DNA of 43,357 nt from an uncultured Dialister sp. (GCF_900538805.1 NZ_UPZP01000007.1:1-43357), one strand, 5' to 3'; numbered from the stretch's first letter, positions 9,299 to 18,362 are shown. Notes: a model not told the origin generated them from the letters alone. Made by a program: numbers and translations.

Positions 9299-9399
9299 AT
9301 ATTTTTCCGGCGGCAAACCTCCCCGCATGGCCGTAAGGAAGGCAGAATAGCCGGAAAAATGAGGATTTCCACAGCATGAGGAATATTTTCTACTGCTTT

Positions 9400-9429
9400 T
9401 TGACTTGCCGTGGCAGTTTGTTGTATAAT
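9400..9429 (+). promoter_or_regulatory. promoter upstream of marR-like gene
   Basis: TTGACT (9400-9405), an 18-bp spacer and TATAAT (9424-9429). The leader to the gene is about 100 nt and AT-rich, a likely place for autoregulation, although no clear MarR palindrome was found. Confidence 0.55.
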
Positions 9430-9535
9430 AAAACCAAAAGTCAAGCTAAATGTCCTATTGTATGCTATTATAAAAAAATTGTTACAAGGTAAATGGAAAA
9501 GAGTTTCATTGGTGTCTTAGAGTAAGGTGAGAGTT

Positions 9536-10006
9536 ATGAAAAGACAGATTCACTTAAAACCGGAAGATTTAAAAGGGAGCGATAAACTGGGGCTGACCTA
9601 CAACCTGGGACAGGCTCATAAGATGATGCTGCTCCGCCAGTCTGGCATTATGAAGAAATTCGGACTGACCGCCCGCCAGTCCCTCATTATTGCCTATTTG
9701 TCCACCCATAAAAAAGAAGTGGTCACCCAGAAGACCCTGGAAGACCACCTTCACTTGACCAACCCTACCATTACGGTGATGGTCAAATCCATGATTGAAA
9801 AAGGCCTCATCCGCAAGGAAAGAATGCCCGATGATGCAAGGAAATACCGCCTCTTCATGACGGACAAGGCAAAACAGGTGGAACAGGCAAGCCGGGAGGC
9901 GTCCAAGGATCTGGACGAATCCTTCTACGAAGGCATTCCGGAAAGCGATATGCAGGTATTCAAAGGCGTCCTGAGCCGCATTATGAAAAACCTGGATATG
10001 GGCTGA
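9536..10006 (+). CDS. MarR-family transcriptional regulator
   Basis: This 156-residue protein has a winged helix-turn-helix of the MarR family: helices around LTARQSLIIAYLSTH (about residues 44-58), a recognition region around LHLTNPTITVMVKSMIEKG, and the wing MPDDARKYRLFMT. MarR proteins bind as dimers to palindromes and usually respond to small phenolic or oxidant signals. The ATG at 9536 is preceded by AAGGTGAGAGTT; a GTG three codons earlier is possible. No obvious target operon is adjacent, so its regulon is unknown. Confidence 0.88.
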   Translation: MKRQIHLKPEDLKGSDKLGLTYNLGQAHKMMLLRQSGIMKKFGLTARQSLIIAYLSTHKKEVVTQKTLEDHLHLTNPTITVMVKSMIEKGLIRKERMPDDARKYRLFMTDKAKQVEQASREASKDLDESFYEGIPESDMQVFKGVLSRIMKNLDMG

Positions 10007-10021
10007 TTGATAAAGCATATG

Positions 10022-10059
10022 AAAAGAACTGTGAGAGAAGGGCTCACAGTTCTTTTTTT
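10022..10059 (+). terminator. terminator after marR-like gene
   Basis: AAAGAACTGTGAG pairs with CTCACAGTTCTTT, followed by a run of seven T. A strong intrinsic terminator. Confidence 0.85.
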
Positions 10060-10465
10060 ATGGCTGCAGCTGTGCTGATGGCGGAGGACGGTGCCGGGAG
10101 GCTGTATTTCCGAAAGCAAGAGTGTTCAGGCGCCTCTCGGCGCCCCGGTTCTATGGTCCGTGCGCTTCGCGCCGAACGATGGGTTCGGGCCGGAATCGGC
10201 TTCGCCTCCCGGCCTGGTTCAGAGGGGAGCTTTAAATGCCGCCTCCGGCGGTATTTATATTCATCGCCGCCGAAGGCGGCGATACCACAACCCTCAGCCA
10301 CGCAGTGGCTGTCAAACTTAAGAACCTTAAGAACCTTCGGCCCGGAGGGCCGTCAACCCTCACGCCCGAAAGGGCGTGTCCAAAGGCCGCCACCACCCTC
10401 TGAACCCGCCCGCTGAAAGCGGGCAGAACCTTTTGAACCTTCTGAACCCGGGCCGCTCCGCGGCC
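10060..10465. repeat. mosaic intergenic repeat block C
   Basis: No credible gene; open frames here are repeat translations. It holds many GC hairpins with small loops (GCCGAAGGC, GGCCCGGAGGGCC, CGCCCGAAAGGGCG, CCCGCTGAAAGCGGG) separated by 9-bp GAACCTTTT/GAACCCTCT-type units. The last hairpin (GGGCCGCGGAGCGGCCC read on the minus strand) touches the TAG stop of the minus-strand hydrolase gene. Confidence 0.8.
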
Positions 10466-11191
10466 CTATTTCAACCGTATAATCCTGTCCGCAAAGGCGC
10501 GGAAGAAGGGGTCCATTACTCCGCCGTCCATATTTTCCGGATGCCACTGGACGGCGCAGATGAGTTCATTGTCCCTGCTTTCCACCGCTTCGATGATGCC
10601 GTCCCGGGCGCGGGCGGCTTCCTTCAGGGAGGGGGCCAGCTTCTTGATGCCCTCCCGGTGACGGGAGTTGACTAAGAGGCCGTCGCCCAGGATATCGTGG
10701 AGGCGGCTGTCCTTTTCGATTTCCACATAATGGGTGGCTATATTTCCCGGCGCCTTCTGCATGTGCTGGATAAAGGCCTTGGGGTTCTGGGAGGGCATGT
10801 CCTGCCAGAGGGTGCCGCCCAGGGCCACGTTCAGGATCTGCATGCCCCGGCAGATGCCAAGGATAGGTTTTCCCATTTTCAGACAGGCCTTAATGAGTCC
10901 GATTTCAAACATATCCCTCTTCTCATAGGTAGGCCCGATGCACCACAGCGGCTCTTCCCCGTAGAAACGGGGCGACGGATTGGGACCGCCGGGAAGCACC
11001 AGGGCGTCAAAGGTCTCCACGAATTCTTCCGGCGATGCATAATCGTCGTAGGCAATGATAATGGGCAGGATGCCTGCCTTCCCCAGGGCATTCAGAAGCG
11101 GCCGGGGCGCATAGTCCGCCATTTTCTGGTTGATGGGCTTCATGTCCGCCAGAAGCGTGTCGGCGGTAACCGCAGCGATTGGTTTATTCAA
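10466..11191 (-). CDS. gamma-glutamyl-gamma-aminobutyrate hydrolase-like (peptidase C26, class I glutamine amidotransferase fold)
   Basis: This 241-residue protein has the class I amidotransferase nucleophile elbow LGICRGMQ (C114) and the catalytic pair in QWHPE (H217, E219), plus LVLPGGPNPSP near residue 65. PuuD-type family members hydrolyse gamma-glutamyl bonds such as gamma-Glu-GABA in polyamine use, or other gamma-glutamyl peptides. No other putrescine genes are nearby, so the substrate is uncertain. The start is TTG, behind AAAAGGAGGAATTCATC. It is transcribed alone, opposite to its neighbours. Confidence 0.88.
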   Translation of the reverse strand: MNKPIAAVTADTLLADMKPINQKMADYAPRPLLNALGKAGILPIIIAYDDYASPEEFVETFDALVLPGGPNPSPRFYGEEPLWCIGPTYEKRDMFEIGLIKACLKMGKPILGICRGMQILNVALGGTLWQDMPSQNPKAFIQHMQKAPGNIATHYVEIEKDSRLHDILGDGLLVNSRHREGIKKLAPSLKEAARARDGIIEAVESRDNELICAVQWHPENMDGGVMDPFFRAFADRIIRLK

Positions 11192-11239
11192 GATGAATTC
11201 CTCCTTTTGGGAAATATTTTTGCTGTCATAGCAATCATA

Positions 11240-11640
11240 TCATAAGTAAGGAAATGGTGGACTAGTGAACTAGTGGACTAGTGGGCTAGTGAACTAGTGA
11301 ACTAGTGGGCTGGTGGGTTGGTGAGACAGTGAGACAGTGAGATAGTACGGCTGTCCGCTATCCGCTTACCGCACGAGTCTTCCCACCGGTCATCGCCTGC
11401 AGGGCGATACCTTCCCCTCTGAACCCTTTGAACCTTTTGAACCCTCTGAACCCTCACGCCCGAAAGGGCGTGTCCAAAGGCGATACTTTCCCCTCGGCCC
11501 AAAGGGCCGTCGTCCCCTGAAACACAACCTTCCTACACAACCCGCGGCGCAGCCGCGCCCCTTTTTTTATCTGCCGCGAAGCGGCCCCTCGCCCTCTCTT
11601 CTTTCACAAATACGGCCTATGTGATAAAATAACTTAGAAG
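11240..11640. repeat. mosaic intergenic repeat block D
   Basis: No gene. It starts with about eleven 8-bp units of GTGGACTA/GTGAACTA/GTGAGACA type (about 11255-11346), then 7-bp CTGTCCG/CTATCCG units. 9-bp GAACCCTTT units (about 11418-11452), a CGCCCGAAAGGGCG hairpin and further hairpins follow, to about 11590. The remaining 50 bp probably hold the promoter of the next gene (TGTGATAAAATAAC). Confidence 0.8.
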
Positions 11641-11666
11641 TATTGTCTTTTTTAGGAGGTGTTACG

Positions 11667-12728
11667 TTGTTCGCCTATGCGTTCACGTTTCTCACAGCCC
11701 TGGTGGTCACCTTTGTACTGACGCCGGTGGTGAAGAACCTGGCCATCCGTATCGGCGCCGTGGACAAGCCGGACGCCCGGAAGGTGCATCACGGTCTCAT
11801 TCCCCGGCTGGGGGGCCTTGCCATTTATGCGGGCTTTATGGTATCCGCCATTGCCACCATCGGTTTTACCTATGACATGGTGGGCATCATGCTGGGAGCC
11901 ACGTTCCTCATTATCGTGGGCATTGCAGATGATGTGGTGTCCCTGCCGCCGAAGGTGAAGCTTCTGGGGCAGATCATTGCAGCCGCCATTCCGGTGGTGA
12001 TTTTCAATATCAACATCGACTGGATTCACATTCCCCGGCTGGGGATTGTTTACCTGCCGGAAATTATTTCCCTGCCCCTCACCATTTTCTGGATTATCGG
12101 TTTCATCAATACGGTGAACCTTATTGACGGGCTGGATGGCCTGGCGGCAGGGATTGCCACCATCGCCTCCATTGCCATTGCCCTCCTGGCCTTCCAGATG
12201 GGCCAGTGGACCGCGGCGGCAGCCATGGTGGCCATGACCGGCGCCTGCCTGGCTTTCCTGCAGTACAATTTCAACCCCGCCAAGATTTTCATGGGCGACA
12301 CGGGGTCCATGTTCCTGGGCTATATCATTGCTGCCGTTTCCGTCATGGGCTCCATGAAAACTGCGGCGGCTGCGGTTCTGGTGGTGCCGCTGGTAGCGCT
12401 GGCGGTGCCCATTACGGATACCTTCCTGGCCATTATCCGCAGAAAGAGCAGCGGCGTGCCCATTTTCTCGCCGGATAAGAACCATCTCCATCACCGCCTT
12501 CTGGCCAAGGGACTTACCCAGAAGCAGGTGGTGCTCATCATGTACGCTTTGACCGCCTTCTTCTCCTGCGTGGCGCTCCTGGTGATTCATCTCCGCACGC
12601 TGATTGGTATCGCCATCGTGGTGATTGCCCTTGTCCTTTTCATTCTGTGGGCAAGAAAGCTGGGCGTCATGAAGGAAATCGTTCCCACGCCCTACCAGAT
12701 GGAACATAAGAAAGACAAGAAGAAATAG
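11667..12728 (+). CDS. tagO: undecaprenyl-phosphate N-acetylglucosaminyl-1-phosphate transferase (WecA/TagO/MraY family)
   Basis: This 353-residue polytopic membrane enzyme transfers a sugar-1-phosphate, probably GlcNAc-1-P, to undecaprenyl phosphate, the first step in making O-antigen, teichoic-acid-like or other cell-surface glycans. Family motifs are present: KVHHGLIPRLGG, the DD pair in IADDVVSLPPK, NLIDGLDGLAAG, FMGDTGSMFLG and the catalytic loop NHLHHRLLAKG. The start is TTG at 11667, just after TTTAGGAGGTGTTACG; an upstream TTG (11643) would overlap that ribosome site. The next gene makes UDP-ManNAc, consistent with cell-envelope polymer synthesis. Confidence 0.88.
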   Translation: MFAYAFTFLTALVVTFVLTPVVKNLAIRIGAVDKPDARKVHHGLIPRLGGLAIYAGFMVSAIATIGFTYDMVGIMLGATFLIIVGIADDVVSLPPKVKLLGQIIAAAIPVVIFNINIDWIHIPRLGIVYLPEIISLPLTIFWIIGFINTVNLIDGLDGLAAGIATIASIAIALLAFQMGQWTAAAAMVAMTGACLAFLQYNFNPAKIFMGDTGSMFLGYIIAAVSVMGSMKTAAAAVLVVPLVALAVPITDTFLAIIRRKSSGVPIFSPDKNHLHHRLLAKGLTQKQVVLIMYALTAFFSCVALLVIHLRTLIGIAIVVIALVLFILWARKLGVMKEIVPTPYQMEHKKDKKK

Positions 12729-12788
12729 GATTTCATTCTCTGCTTTTCCTTTGGAAGGGAAGAGCCGTTATTTATAAAGAGGTATAGT

Positions 12789-13931
12789 ATGAAAGTCATG
12801 ACCATTTTCGGCACAAGGCCGGAAGCCATCAAGATGGCCCCTGTGGTAAGGGAACTTCTGAAGCATAAGGAAATCGAAACGAAGGTGTGCCTCACCGCCC
12901 AGCACCGTGAAATGCTGGACCAGGTGGTGGACCTGTTTGACCTTCCCGTAGACTACGATCTGGATATCATGAAGAGCGGACAGACCCTTTATGACATTAC
13001 CGCCCGGGTGCTCCGGGGTTTGGAAGAGGTGCTGAAGAGGGAAAAGCCGGACTATGTACTGGTCCACGGCGATACCACCACCACCTTTACTGCCGCCCTG
13101 GCTGCCTTTTACCAGCAGATTAAAGTGGGCCATGTGGAAGCGGGGCTCCGCACGGGCAATCTCCTTTCTCCCTATCCGGAAGAAGCAAACCGCCAGCTCA
13201 CCGGGGTCCTGGCCAATGTGAACTTTGCGCCCACAGAGACTGCAAGGCAGAATCTGCTCCGTGAGAACAAGAAGGACAGCTCCATTTATGTGGTAGGAAA
13301 TACGGTGATTGATGCCCTTCTGAACACGGTGAAGAAGGACTACCATTTTGAAGACCCGGAAATCGAAGCCATCGAAGAACATAAGCGGGTTATCCTCGTC
13401 ACCACCCACCGCCGTGAAAACCTGGGCAGCCCCATGCACCACGTATACCGGGCCCTCCGCCGTCTGGTGGAAGCCGTTCCTGATACGGAAGTGGTCTTCC
13501 CGGTTCATAGAAATCCCCTGGTTCGCGAAGCGGTTTCGGAAGAATTGGAAGGGGTGCCGGGCATCCATCTGGTGGAACCGATGGAATACGAACCTTTCAC
13601 AAACCTCATGGCCAGAAGCGCCATCGTCCTCACCGACTCCGGCGGCATCCAGGAAGAAGCGCCGAGCCTTGGCAAACCGGTGCTGGTTCTCCGTGATACC
13701 ACGGAAAGACCGGAAGCGGTGGAAGCGGGTACGGTAAAACTGGTAGGCACCGATGAAGAAAGGGTCTACGAAACGGCCTACAAACTTTTGACCGATGAAA
13801 AGGAATACAAATCCATGGCGGAAGCGGTGAATCCCTACGGCGACGGCCACTCTGCAGAACGCATCGTGGATGCCCTTTTAAACATCGAAGGACTCAGTGA
13901 TAAAAAACCTACTAAATTTATAGCCAAGTGA
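12789..13931 (+). CDS. wecB: UDP-N-acetylglucosamine 2-epimerase (non-hydrolysing)
   Basis: This 380-residue cytoplasmic enzyme interconverts UDP-GlcNAc and UDP-ManNAc for envelope polysaccharide synthesis. Signature sequences are GTRPEAIKMAPV at the N-terminus, HGDTTTTFTAALAAFY, GHVEAGLRTGN, THRRENLG and TDSGGIQEEAPSLGKPVL. It follows the WecA/TagO-type gene by 60 bp and precedes the ATPase operon. The ATG is behind AAAGAGGTATAGT. The same enzyme is called mnaA in Bacillus. Confidence 0.93.
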   Translation: MKVMTIFGTRPEAIKMAPVVRELLKHKEIETKVCLTAQHREMLDQVVDLFDLPVDYDLDIMKSGQTLYDITARVLRGLEEVLKREKPDYVLVHGDTTTTFTAALAAFYQQIKVGHVEAGLRTGNLLSPYPEEANRQLTGVLANVNFAPTETARQNLLRENKKDSSIYVVGNTVIDALLNTVKKDYHFEDPEIEAIEEHKRVILVTTHRRENLGSPMHHVYRALRRLVEAVPDTEVVFPVHRNPLVREAVSEELEGVPGIHLVEPMEYEPFTNLMARSAIVLTDSGGIQEEAPSLGKPVLVLRDTTERPEAVEAGTVKLVGTDEERVYETAYKLLTDEKEYKSMAEAVNPYGDGHSAERIVDALLNIEGLSDKKPTKFIAK

Positions 13932-13940
13932 CAATGGTTA

Positions 13941-13956
13941 TGGTATACTGTAGCAG
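13941..13956 (+). promoter_or_regulatory. extended -10 promoter of the atp operon
   Basis: TGGTATACT (13941-13949) is an extended -10 element right after the epimerase stop; no good -35 is visible. It overlaps the inverted repeat ATACTG-TAG-CAGTAT (13945-13959), which could be an operator. The leader to atpZ would be about 75 nt. Confidence 0.5.
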
Positions 13957-14030
13957 TATAAATGCAATTTGTGTTTAACGTGCCCATTTTTGTAAATGCG
14001 AATCCGGCGCTGCCGGACAGTGGAGAGGAC

Positions 14031-14261
14031 ATGGACAGGAAGAAGGAAAGGAAGGCCGATGATTTTGACCCGCTGCACAGCATTGCTGTGGCGTCGGGAG
14101 CTGGCCTCACCATTCTCTGCTCCATCGGCATAGGCCTCTGGCTTGGCATGAAGTGTGACGAATATCTGGGGACCACACCCTTCGGCATCATCATTCTCTC
14201 CATATTGGGAGCCATTTCCGGCATGTATTCGGTGATTAAACAGATTTTGGGAAAAAAATAG
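14031..14261 (+). CDS. atpZ: AtpZ/AtpI-type F0F1-ATPase accessory protein
   Basis: This 76-residue protein has a charged N-terminus and two hydrophobic helices separated by a short loop (LTILCSIGIGLWLGMKCDEYL, then FGIIILSILGAISGMYSVI). That is the layout of the small AtpZ family (Pfam F0F1-ATPase_gca1 / AtpI). Relatives help assemble the c ring or carry magnesium/calcium for the ATPase. The ATG at 14031 follows GGAGAGGAC. An upstream ATG (13962) would add 23 residues and lie in the promoter leader. It is the first gene of the atp operon. Confidence 0.75.
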   Translation: MDRKKERKADDFDPLHSIAVASGAGLTILCSIGIGLWLGMKCDEYLGTTPFGIIILSILGAISGMYSVIKQILGKK

Positions 14262-14262
14262 C

Positions 14263-14643
14263 ATGAATTCTGACCTTACATTTCCAAAGTATGCAGCCCG
14301 CATGACAAAATGTCTTCTTGTATTTCTGGTGGTCGGCACGGTAATCCTCTTTGCATGGAAGGGCTGGACCTATGGCGTTGCCTGGGCTCTGGGGACCCTT
14401 TTCCATATACTTTTTTATAGATTAATGGTGGTCAAGTTTAACCAGTGGGTTAAAGCTGAAAGGGAGCCGGAATTTATCGGACAGCATCTACTTATCTTCA
14501 CGACAATGCGGTTCATTCTGGAAATACTATGTGCCCTGGCGGTGATTTTCAGCCCGCTGGATATACTTGCCTTTTTAGGTGGCTTACTTACACTGCCCGT
14601 CGCGTCTCTGGCTGAGCGCGTGGTCGGTTTAATTAAGGAATAG
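14263..14643 (+). CDS. atpI: ATP synthase subunit I (AtpI-like)
   Basis: This 126-residue membrane protein has about four hydrophobic helices (about residues 15-35, 37-55, 75-95 and 97-118), matching the ATP synthase I family (Pfam ATP-synt_I). That family assists c-ring assembly and sits immediately before atpB in many Firmicutes. It starts 1 bp after the preceding stop codon. Position and topology support the call more than any single motif. Confidence 0.75.
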   Translation: MNSDLTFPKYAARMTKCLLVFLVVGTVILFAWKGWTYGVAWALGTLFHILFYRLMVVKFNQWVKAEREPEFIGQHLLIFTTMRFILEILCALAVIFSPLDILAFLGGLLTLPVASLAERVVGLIKE

Positions 14644-14686
14644 GGACTTTTTCTTGACATCCTTGTAAGAGAGAGGGGGTGAGATT

Positions 14687-15349
14687 ATGCATCTGCACAC
14701 AGGTACACACGTTGTAGAGCAGCTCTTCGGCATGTCTGTGAACATGGACACGATTTTTACCACATGGCTTACAGCCCTTATCGTTTTCGTTCTTGTCTTT
14801 GCTGCTACCCGGGGCAAATCACTGGTTCCAGGCGGCTGGCAGAATATGGTGGAATGGCTTATTGAAGGTTTATGCAATCAGTTTGACAGCAATCTGGGGC
14901 ATAAATACCGTCAGGTAGTCAATATTCTTCTGACTTTTTTCCTGTTCATCTTTACAGCCAACCAGATCGGCCTTCTGCCTACGGAGCATCTGACCGCTTC
15001 ACCAACCAATGATGTGAACACCACACTGGGTCTGGCTATTGCCAGTTCCCTGCTTCTTCACTTCTATTTCATCAAGAATAAGGGTGTTGGACATTGGCTG
15101 AAGCACTTCTTCGAACCGTTCCCGGTTTTCGTTCTGATGAACCTGATTGAAGAGATTGCAAGGCCGGTTACGCTGGCTATGCGTCTATTCGGCAATATCC
15201 TGGCCGGTGAAATCCTGCTGGAAATTCTGTATTTCCTCTGCCCGTGGTTCGTACCTATGATCTGGATTGCTTTCAGCTTGTTTGTCGGAGCAGTTCAGGC
15301 ATACATTTTCACCACCCTGGCTTCCGTGTACATGAAGGAAAGCCTCTAA
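14687..15349 (+). CDS. atpB: ATP synthase F0 subunit a
   Basis: This 220-residue integral membrane stator subunit provides the ion half-channels against the c ring. The essential arginine is R166 in RPVTLAMRLFGN, and the final helices contain GAVQAYIFTTLASVYM. Length and topology (five to six helices) are typical. The ATG lies behind GAGAGGGGGTGAG. It is followed by a 127-bp gap before atpE, longer than other gaps in the operon, possibly an mRNA segment that raises atpE translation. Confidence 0.95.
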   Translation: MHLHTGTHVVEQLFGMSVNMDTIFTTWLTALIVFVLVFAATRGKSLVPGGWQNMVEWLIEGLCNQFDSNLGHKYRQVVNILLTFFLFIFTANQIGLLPTEHLTASPTNDVNTTLGLAIASSLLLHFYFIKNKGVGHWLKHFFEPFPVFVLMNLIEEIARPVTLAMRLFGNILAGEILLEILYFLCPWFVPMIWIAFSLFVGAVQAYIFTTLASVYMKESL

Positions 15350-15476
15350 TCTTCGGTGGAGCAGAGCGCCGCTCTTTATCAAACGGCACGGCACCGCCCG
15401 TTCAAACGGCTTGTCAATCTATCGGTACCGGCCGTCTCCGGAAATATTTAAGTGATTCTCAGGAGGAATTATTATT

Positions 15477-15728
15477 ATGGATCAGACAATCGTCGCACAG
15501 TATTCTCTTATCGCAGCCGCTTTCATCGCTGGCCTGGCATCTATTGCAGCTGCCTTCTCCGACTCCAAAGCAGCTTCCCATGCTCTCGAAGGCATGACCC
15601 GTCAGCCTGAAATGGCAGGCAAGCTCTTCACCAACATGCTGGTTGCCATCGGCCTTATCGAATCTATCCCGATTATTGCTATCGTTATCGCTCTGGTTCT
15701 CGTATTCGCTAACCCATTCCTTAAATAA
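15477..15728 (+). CDS. atpE: ATP synthase F0 subunit c, two-carboxylate type
   Basis: This 83-residue hairpin of two transmembrane helices forms the rotor ring; RQPE (residues 42-45) marks the polar loop. The ion-binding carboxylate is E62 (LIESIP). In helix 1 the place usually held by Gln in sodium-type rings is D29, 33 residues earlier, giving two carboxylates per site. The glycine zipper GxGxGxG is replaced by S22-A24-A26-S28-S30. Fusobacterium nucleatum has a related two-carboxylate sodium ring, so sodium coupling is plausible, but the Thr and Tyr of classic sodium sites are absent (I64, I67). Confidence 0.95.
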   Translation: MDQTIVAQYSLIAAAFIAGLASIAAAFSDSKAASHALEGMTRQPEMAGKLFTNMLVAIGLIESIPIIAIVIALVLVFANPFLK

Positions 15729-15759
15729 TATTACCCAATATTCTTAAGGAGGGATCGAA

Positions 15760-16254
15760 TTGGTAGAACTGAATGGTACACTGCTGATTCAGATCATCAA
15801 CTTCGTTATTCTGTGTGCAATTCTTGGTCATTTCTGCTACAAACCGGTACTGAAAGTTCTTGATGAACGTAAGAACCGCATTAAGAGTGATCTGGATTCT
15901 GCTGCCGCTTCCAAGGCAGACGCTGAAAAGCTGAAGGAATCCTATGAAGAACAGCTCCGCGACGCACAGGCTAAAGCCCAGGAAATTGTGGACAAGGCCG
16001 TCAAAGAAGCCAAGGTCCAGGCAGATGCCCAGATTAAAGAAGCTCATGCCGCTATTGAAAAGGAAAAGGAAAACGCAACCAAACAGATTGAGAGAGAACG
16101 CAAGGATGCTCTTGATGAACTGAAATCTCAGGTTGCCGGCCTCTCCTGCGAAATTGCAGCGAAGATCATCAGCAAAAATATAACGCCGGAAACAAATGAC
16201 CGGCTGATTGCGGAAAGCATCGCCAAGCTGGATGCCCGCAAAGCAGGTAAGTAA
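15760..16254 (+). CDS. atpF: ATP synthase F0 subunit b
   Basis: This 164-residue peripheral-stalk protein has one N-terminal membrane helix (about residues 7-27) followed by a long charged helix with heptad-like Ala/Glu/Lys pattern, expected to dimerise as a coiled coil and bind subunit delta. The start is TTG at 15760, behind AAGGAGGGATCGAA. It lies between atpE and atpH as in other operons. Confidence 0.93.
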   Translation: MVELNGTLLIQIINFVILCAILGHFCYKPVLKVLDERKNRIKSDLDSAAASKADAEKLKESYEEQLRDAQAKAQEIVDKAVKEAKVQADAQIKEAHAAIEKEKENATKQIERERKDALDELKSQVAGLSCEIAAKIISKNITPETNDRLIAESIAKLDARKAGK

Positions 16255-16256
16255 TT

Positions 16257-16796
16257 ATGGATAAGAACGTAATCCTTGCAAAAAAGTACGGACGTGCTAT
16301 CTATGAGATCGCTGCTCAGCAGAACAGCCTGAAAAAAACAGAAGAAGATCTGGTGCTGATTGCAGAAGCTATCCGCAAAAATCAGAACCTCAAGGATTTT
16401 CTGAATCATCCTCTGCTTGCCAGGGATGTCAAGAAAGATACGTTAACAAAACTCTTTGCAGACAAGGTACAGCCGGTTGTCATGCAATTCTGCTATGTGG
16501 TTATGGACAGAGACCGTTTTGATGTATTCCCCATGATGGTCGACTACTTCGTAACCCAAGCCCACGAGGGCATGGGCGTGGAAGAAGCGGTGGTAACCTC
16601 CGCCCTCCCGCTCAGCAAGTCTCAGGCTGAAACGCTGAAGGAAAAACTCGCTGCCATTACCGGCAAGAAGATTCTCCTGAAGCAGAAAGTGGATGCAGCC
16701 TTAATCGGCGGATTCACCGTCCAGGTGGGCGACCGCCTCATCGATGGCTCCGTGGCAAGGTCCCTGCAGACACTGAAAGCGAAAATGATGCAATAA
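16257..16796 (+). CDS. atpH: ATP synthase F1 subunit delta
   Basis: This 179-residue protein links the F1 head to the b stalk. It has the helical N-terminal domain (YGRAIYEIAAQQNSL at residues 10-24) and the C-terminal signature ALIGGFTVQVGDRLIDGSVARSL (about residues 150-172). It starts 2 bp after the atpF stop. Confidence 0.93.
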   Translation: MDKNVILAKKYGRAIYEIAAQQNSLKKTEEDLVLIAEAIRKNQNLKDFLNHPLLARDVKKDTLTKLFADKVQPVVMQFCYVVMDRDRFDVFPMMVDYFVTQAHEGMGVEEAVVTSALPLSKSQAETLKEKLAAITGKKILLKQKVDAALIGGFTVQVGDRLIDGSVARSLQTLKAKMMQ

Positions 16797-16815
16797 TTGA
16801 GGTGACTTATAGGAA

Positions 16816-18357
16816 ATGAAAATCAGTTCAGATGAAATCACATCTGTCATTAAAAAACAGATTGAAAACTACAAAGTAGACCTCAATGTCGATGAAGTTG
16901 GTACAGTCCTTGAAGTCGGCGACGGCATTGCCCATGTATATGGCCTGCAGAACTGCATGGCCGGCGAACTCCTTGAACTGCCGAACGGCGTTTACGGAAT
17001 GGCGCTGAACCTGGAAGAAAGCAACGTAGGTGCCGTACTTCTGGGTCACTCTGAAACCATTAAGGAAGGCGACACTGTTAAAAGAACAGGCCACCTCATG
17101 CAGGTACCGGTAGGCAACGCAGTTATCGGCCGCGTTGTTAACGCACTGGGCCAGCCGATTGATGGCAAAGGTGAAATCAAAACCGACGAATATCGCGACA
17201 TTGAAATCAAAGCACCGGGCATCGCCGACAGACAGCCGGTTAATGTCCCCCTGCAGACAGGTCTTAAAGCTATCGACTCCATGGTTCCTATCGGAAGAGG
17301 CCAGCGTGAACTTATCATCGGCGACCGCGGCACCGGTAAAACAGCCATCGGCATTGATACCATTCTGAACCAGAAGGGTCAGAACGTCATTTGTATTTAT
17401 GTATCCATCGGCCAGAAGAACTCCAACGTTGTTCGCGTATACGAAAAACTGAAGGCAGCCGGCGCCATGGATTACTCCATCATCGTCCATGCAGGCGCAT
17501 CCGAAGGTTCCCCGATGCAGTACCTGGCACCGTACTCCGGTGTCTCCATTGCAGAACACTTCATGCACCAGGGCAAGGATGTCCTCATCATTTATGATGA
17601 CCTCTCCAAGCATGCTGTGGCATACCGTGCCATGTCCCTGCTGCTCCGTCGTCCACCGGGACGTGAAGCTTACCCGGGCGATGTATTCTATCTGCATTCC
17701 AGACTGCTGGAACGTGCAGCCCGCCTCTCCGATGCACTGGGCGGCGGCTCCATTACAGCACTCCCAATCATTGAGACCCTGGCAGGCGACGTAGGCGCAT
17801 ACATTCCGACCAACGTTATTTCCATCACCGACGGCCAGATTTATCTGGAAACCGGCCTCTTCTACTCCGGTGTCCGTCCGGCAATCAACGTAGGCCTCTC
17901 CGTATCCCGTGTAGGCGGCGCTGCCCAGATTAAAGCCATGAAACAGGTAGCCGGCACTCTCCGTCTGGACCTTGCCCAGTTCAGAGAACTGGCAGCCTTC
18001 GCACAGTTCGGCTCCGACCTCGATCCGGCCACCAAGGCACAGATCGACCGCGGCCAGAGAACCACCGAAATCCTGAAACAGCCGCAGTACTCCCCGTACC
18101 CCGTCGAAGACCAGGTACAGGCCATCTACGTAGCCGTTAAAGGATACCTCGATGACATCAGCGTGGACGAAGTCGTTGACTTCGAACACCAGATCCTTGC
18201 ATTCCTCCACAGTAGCCATCCGGAAATCGGCGAAGACATCGTGAAGACCAAGAAACTCACCGATGCCAACGAAGAAAAACTGAAAGCTGCCATTGCAGAA
18301 TTCAAAGAACGCTACAAAGCTAACAAAGCTGAAAAGTCTGACAAGGTAGAGGGGTGA
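16816..18357 (+). CDS. atpA: ATP synthase F1 subunit alpha
   Basis: This 513-residue non-catalytic nucleotide-binding subunit carries Walker A GDRGTGKT (residues 169-176), the conserved IYVSIGQK stretch and the arginine-finger region SVSRVGGAAQ. Length is normal. The start is an ATG behind GAGGTGACTTATAGGAA. From here codon use shifts toward A-ending valine and threonine codons (GTA, ACA) relative to the flanking genes, as expected of a highly expressed operon. Confidence 0.97.
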   Translation: MKISSDEITSVIKKQIENYKVDLNVDEVGTVLEVGDGIAHVYGLQNCMAGELLELPNGVYGMALNLEESNVGAVLLGHSETIKEGDTVKRTGHLMQVPVGNAVIGRVVNALGQPIDGKGEIKTDEYRDIEIKAPGIADRQPVNVPLQTGLKAIDSMVPIGRGQRELIIGDRGTGKTAIGIDTILNQKGQNVICIYVSIGQKNSNVVRVYEKLKAAGAMDYSIIVHAGASEGSPMQYLAPYSGVSIAEHFMHQGKDVLIIYDDLSKHAVAYRAMSLLLRRPPGREAYPGDVFYLHSRLLERAARLSDALGGGSITALPIIETLAGDVGAYIPTNVISITDGQIYLETGLFYSGVRPAINVGLSVSRVGGAAQIKAMKQVAGTLRLDLAQFRELAAFAQFGSDLDPATKAQIDRGQRTTEILKQPQYSPYPVEDQVQAIYVAVKGYLDDISVDEVVDFEHQILAFLHSSHPEIGEDIVKTKKLTDANEEKLKAAIAEFKERYKANKAEKSDKVEG

Positions 18358-18362
18358 TCTGA

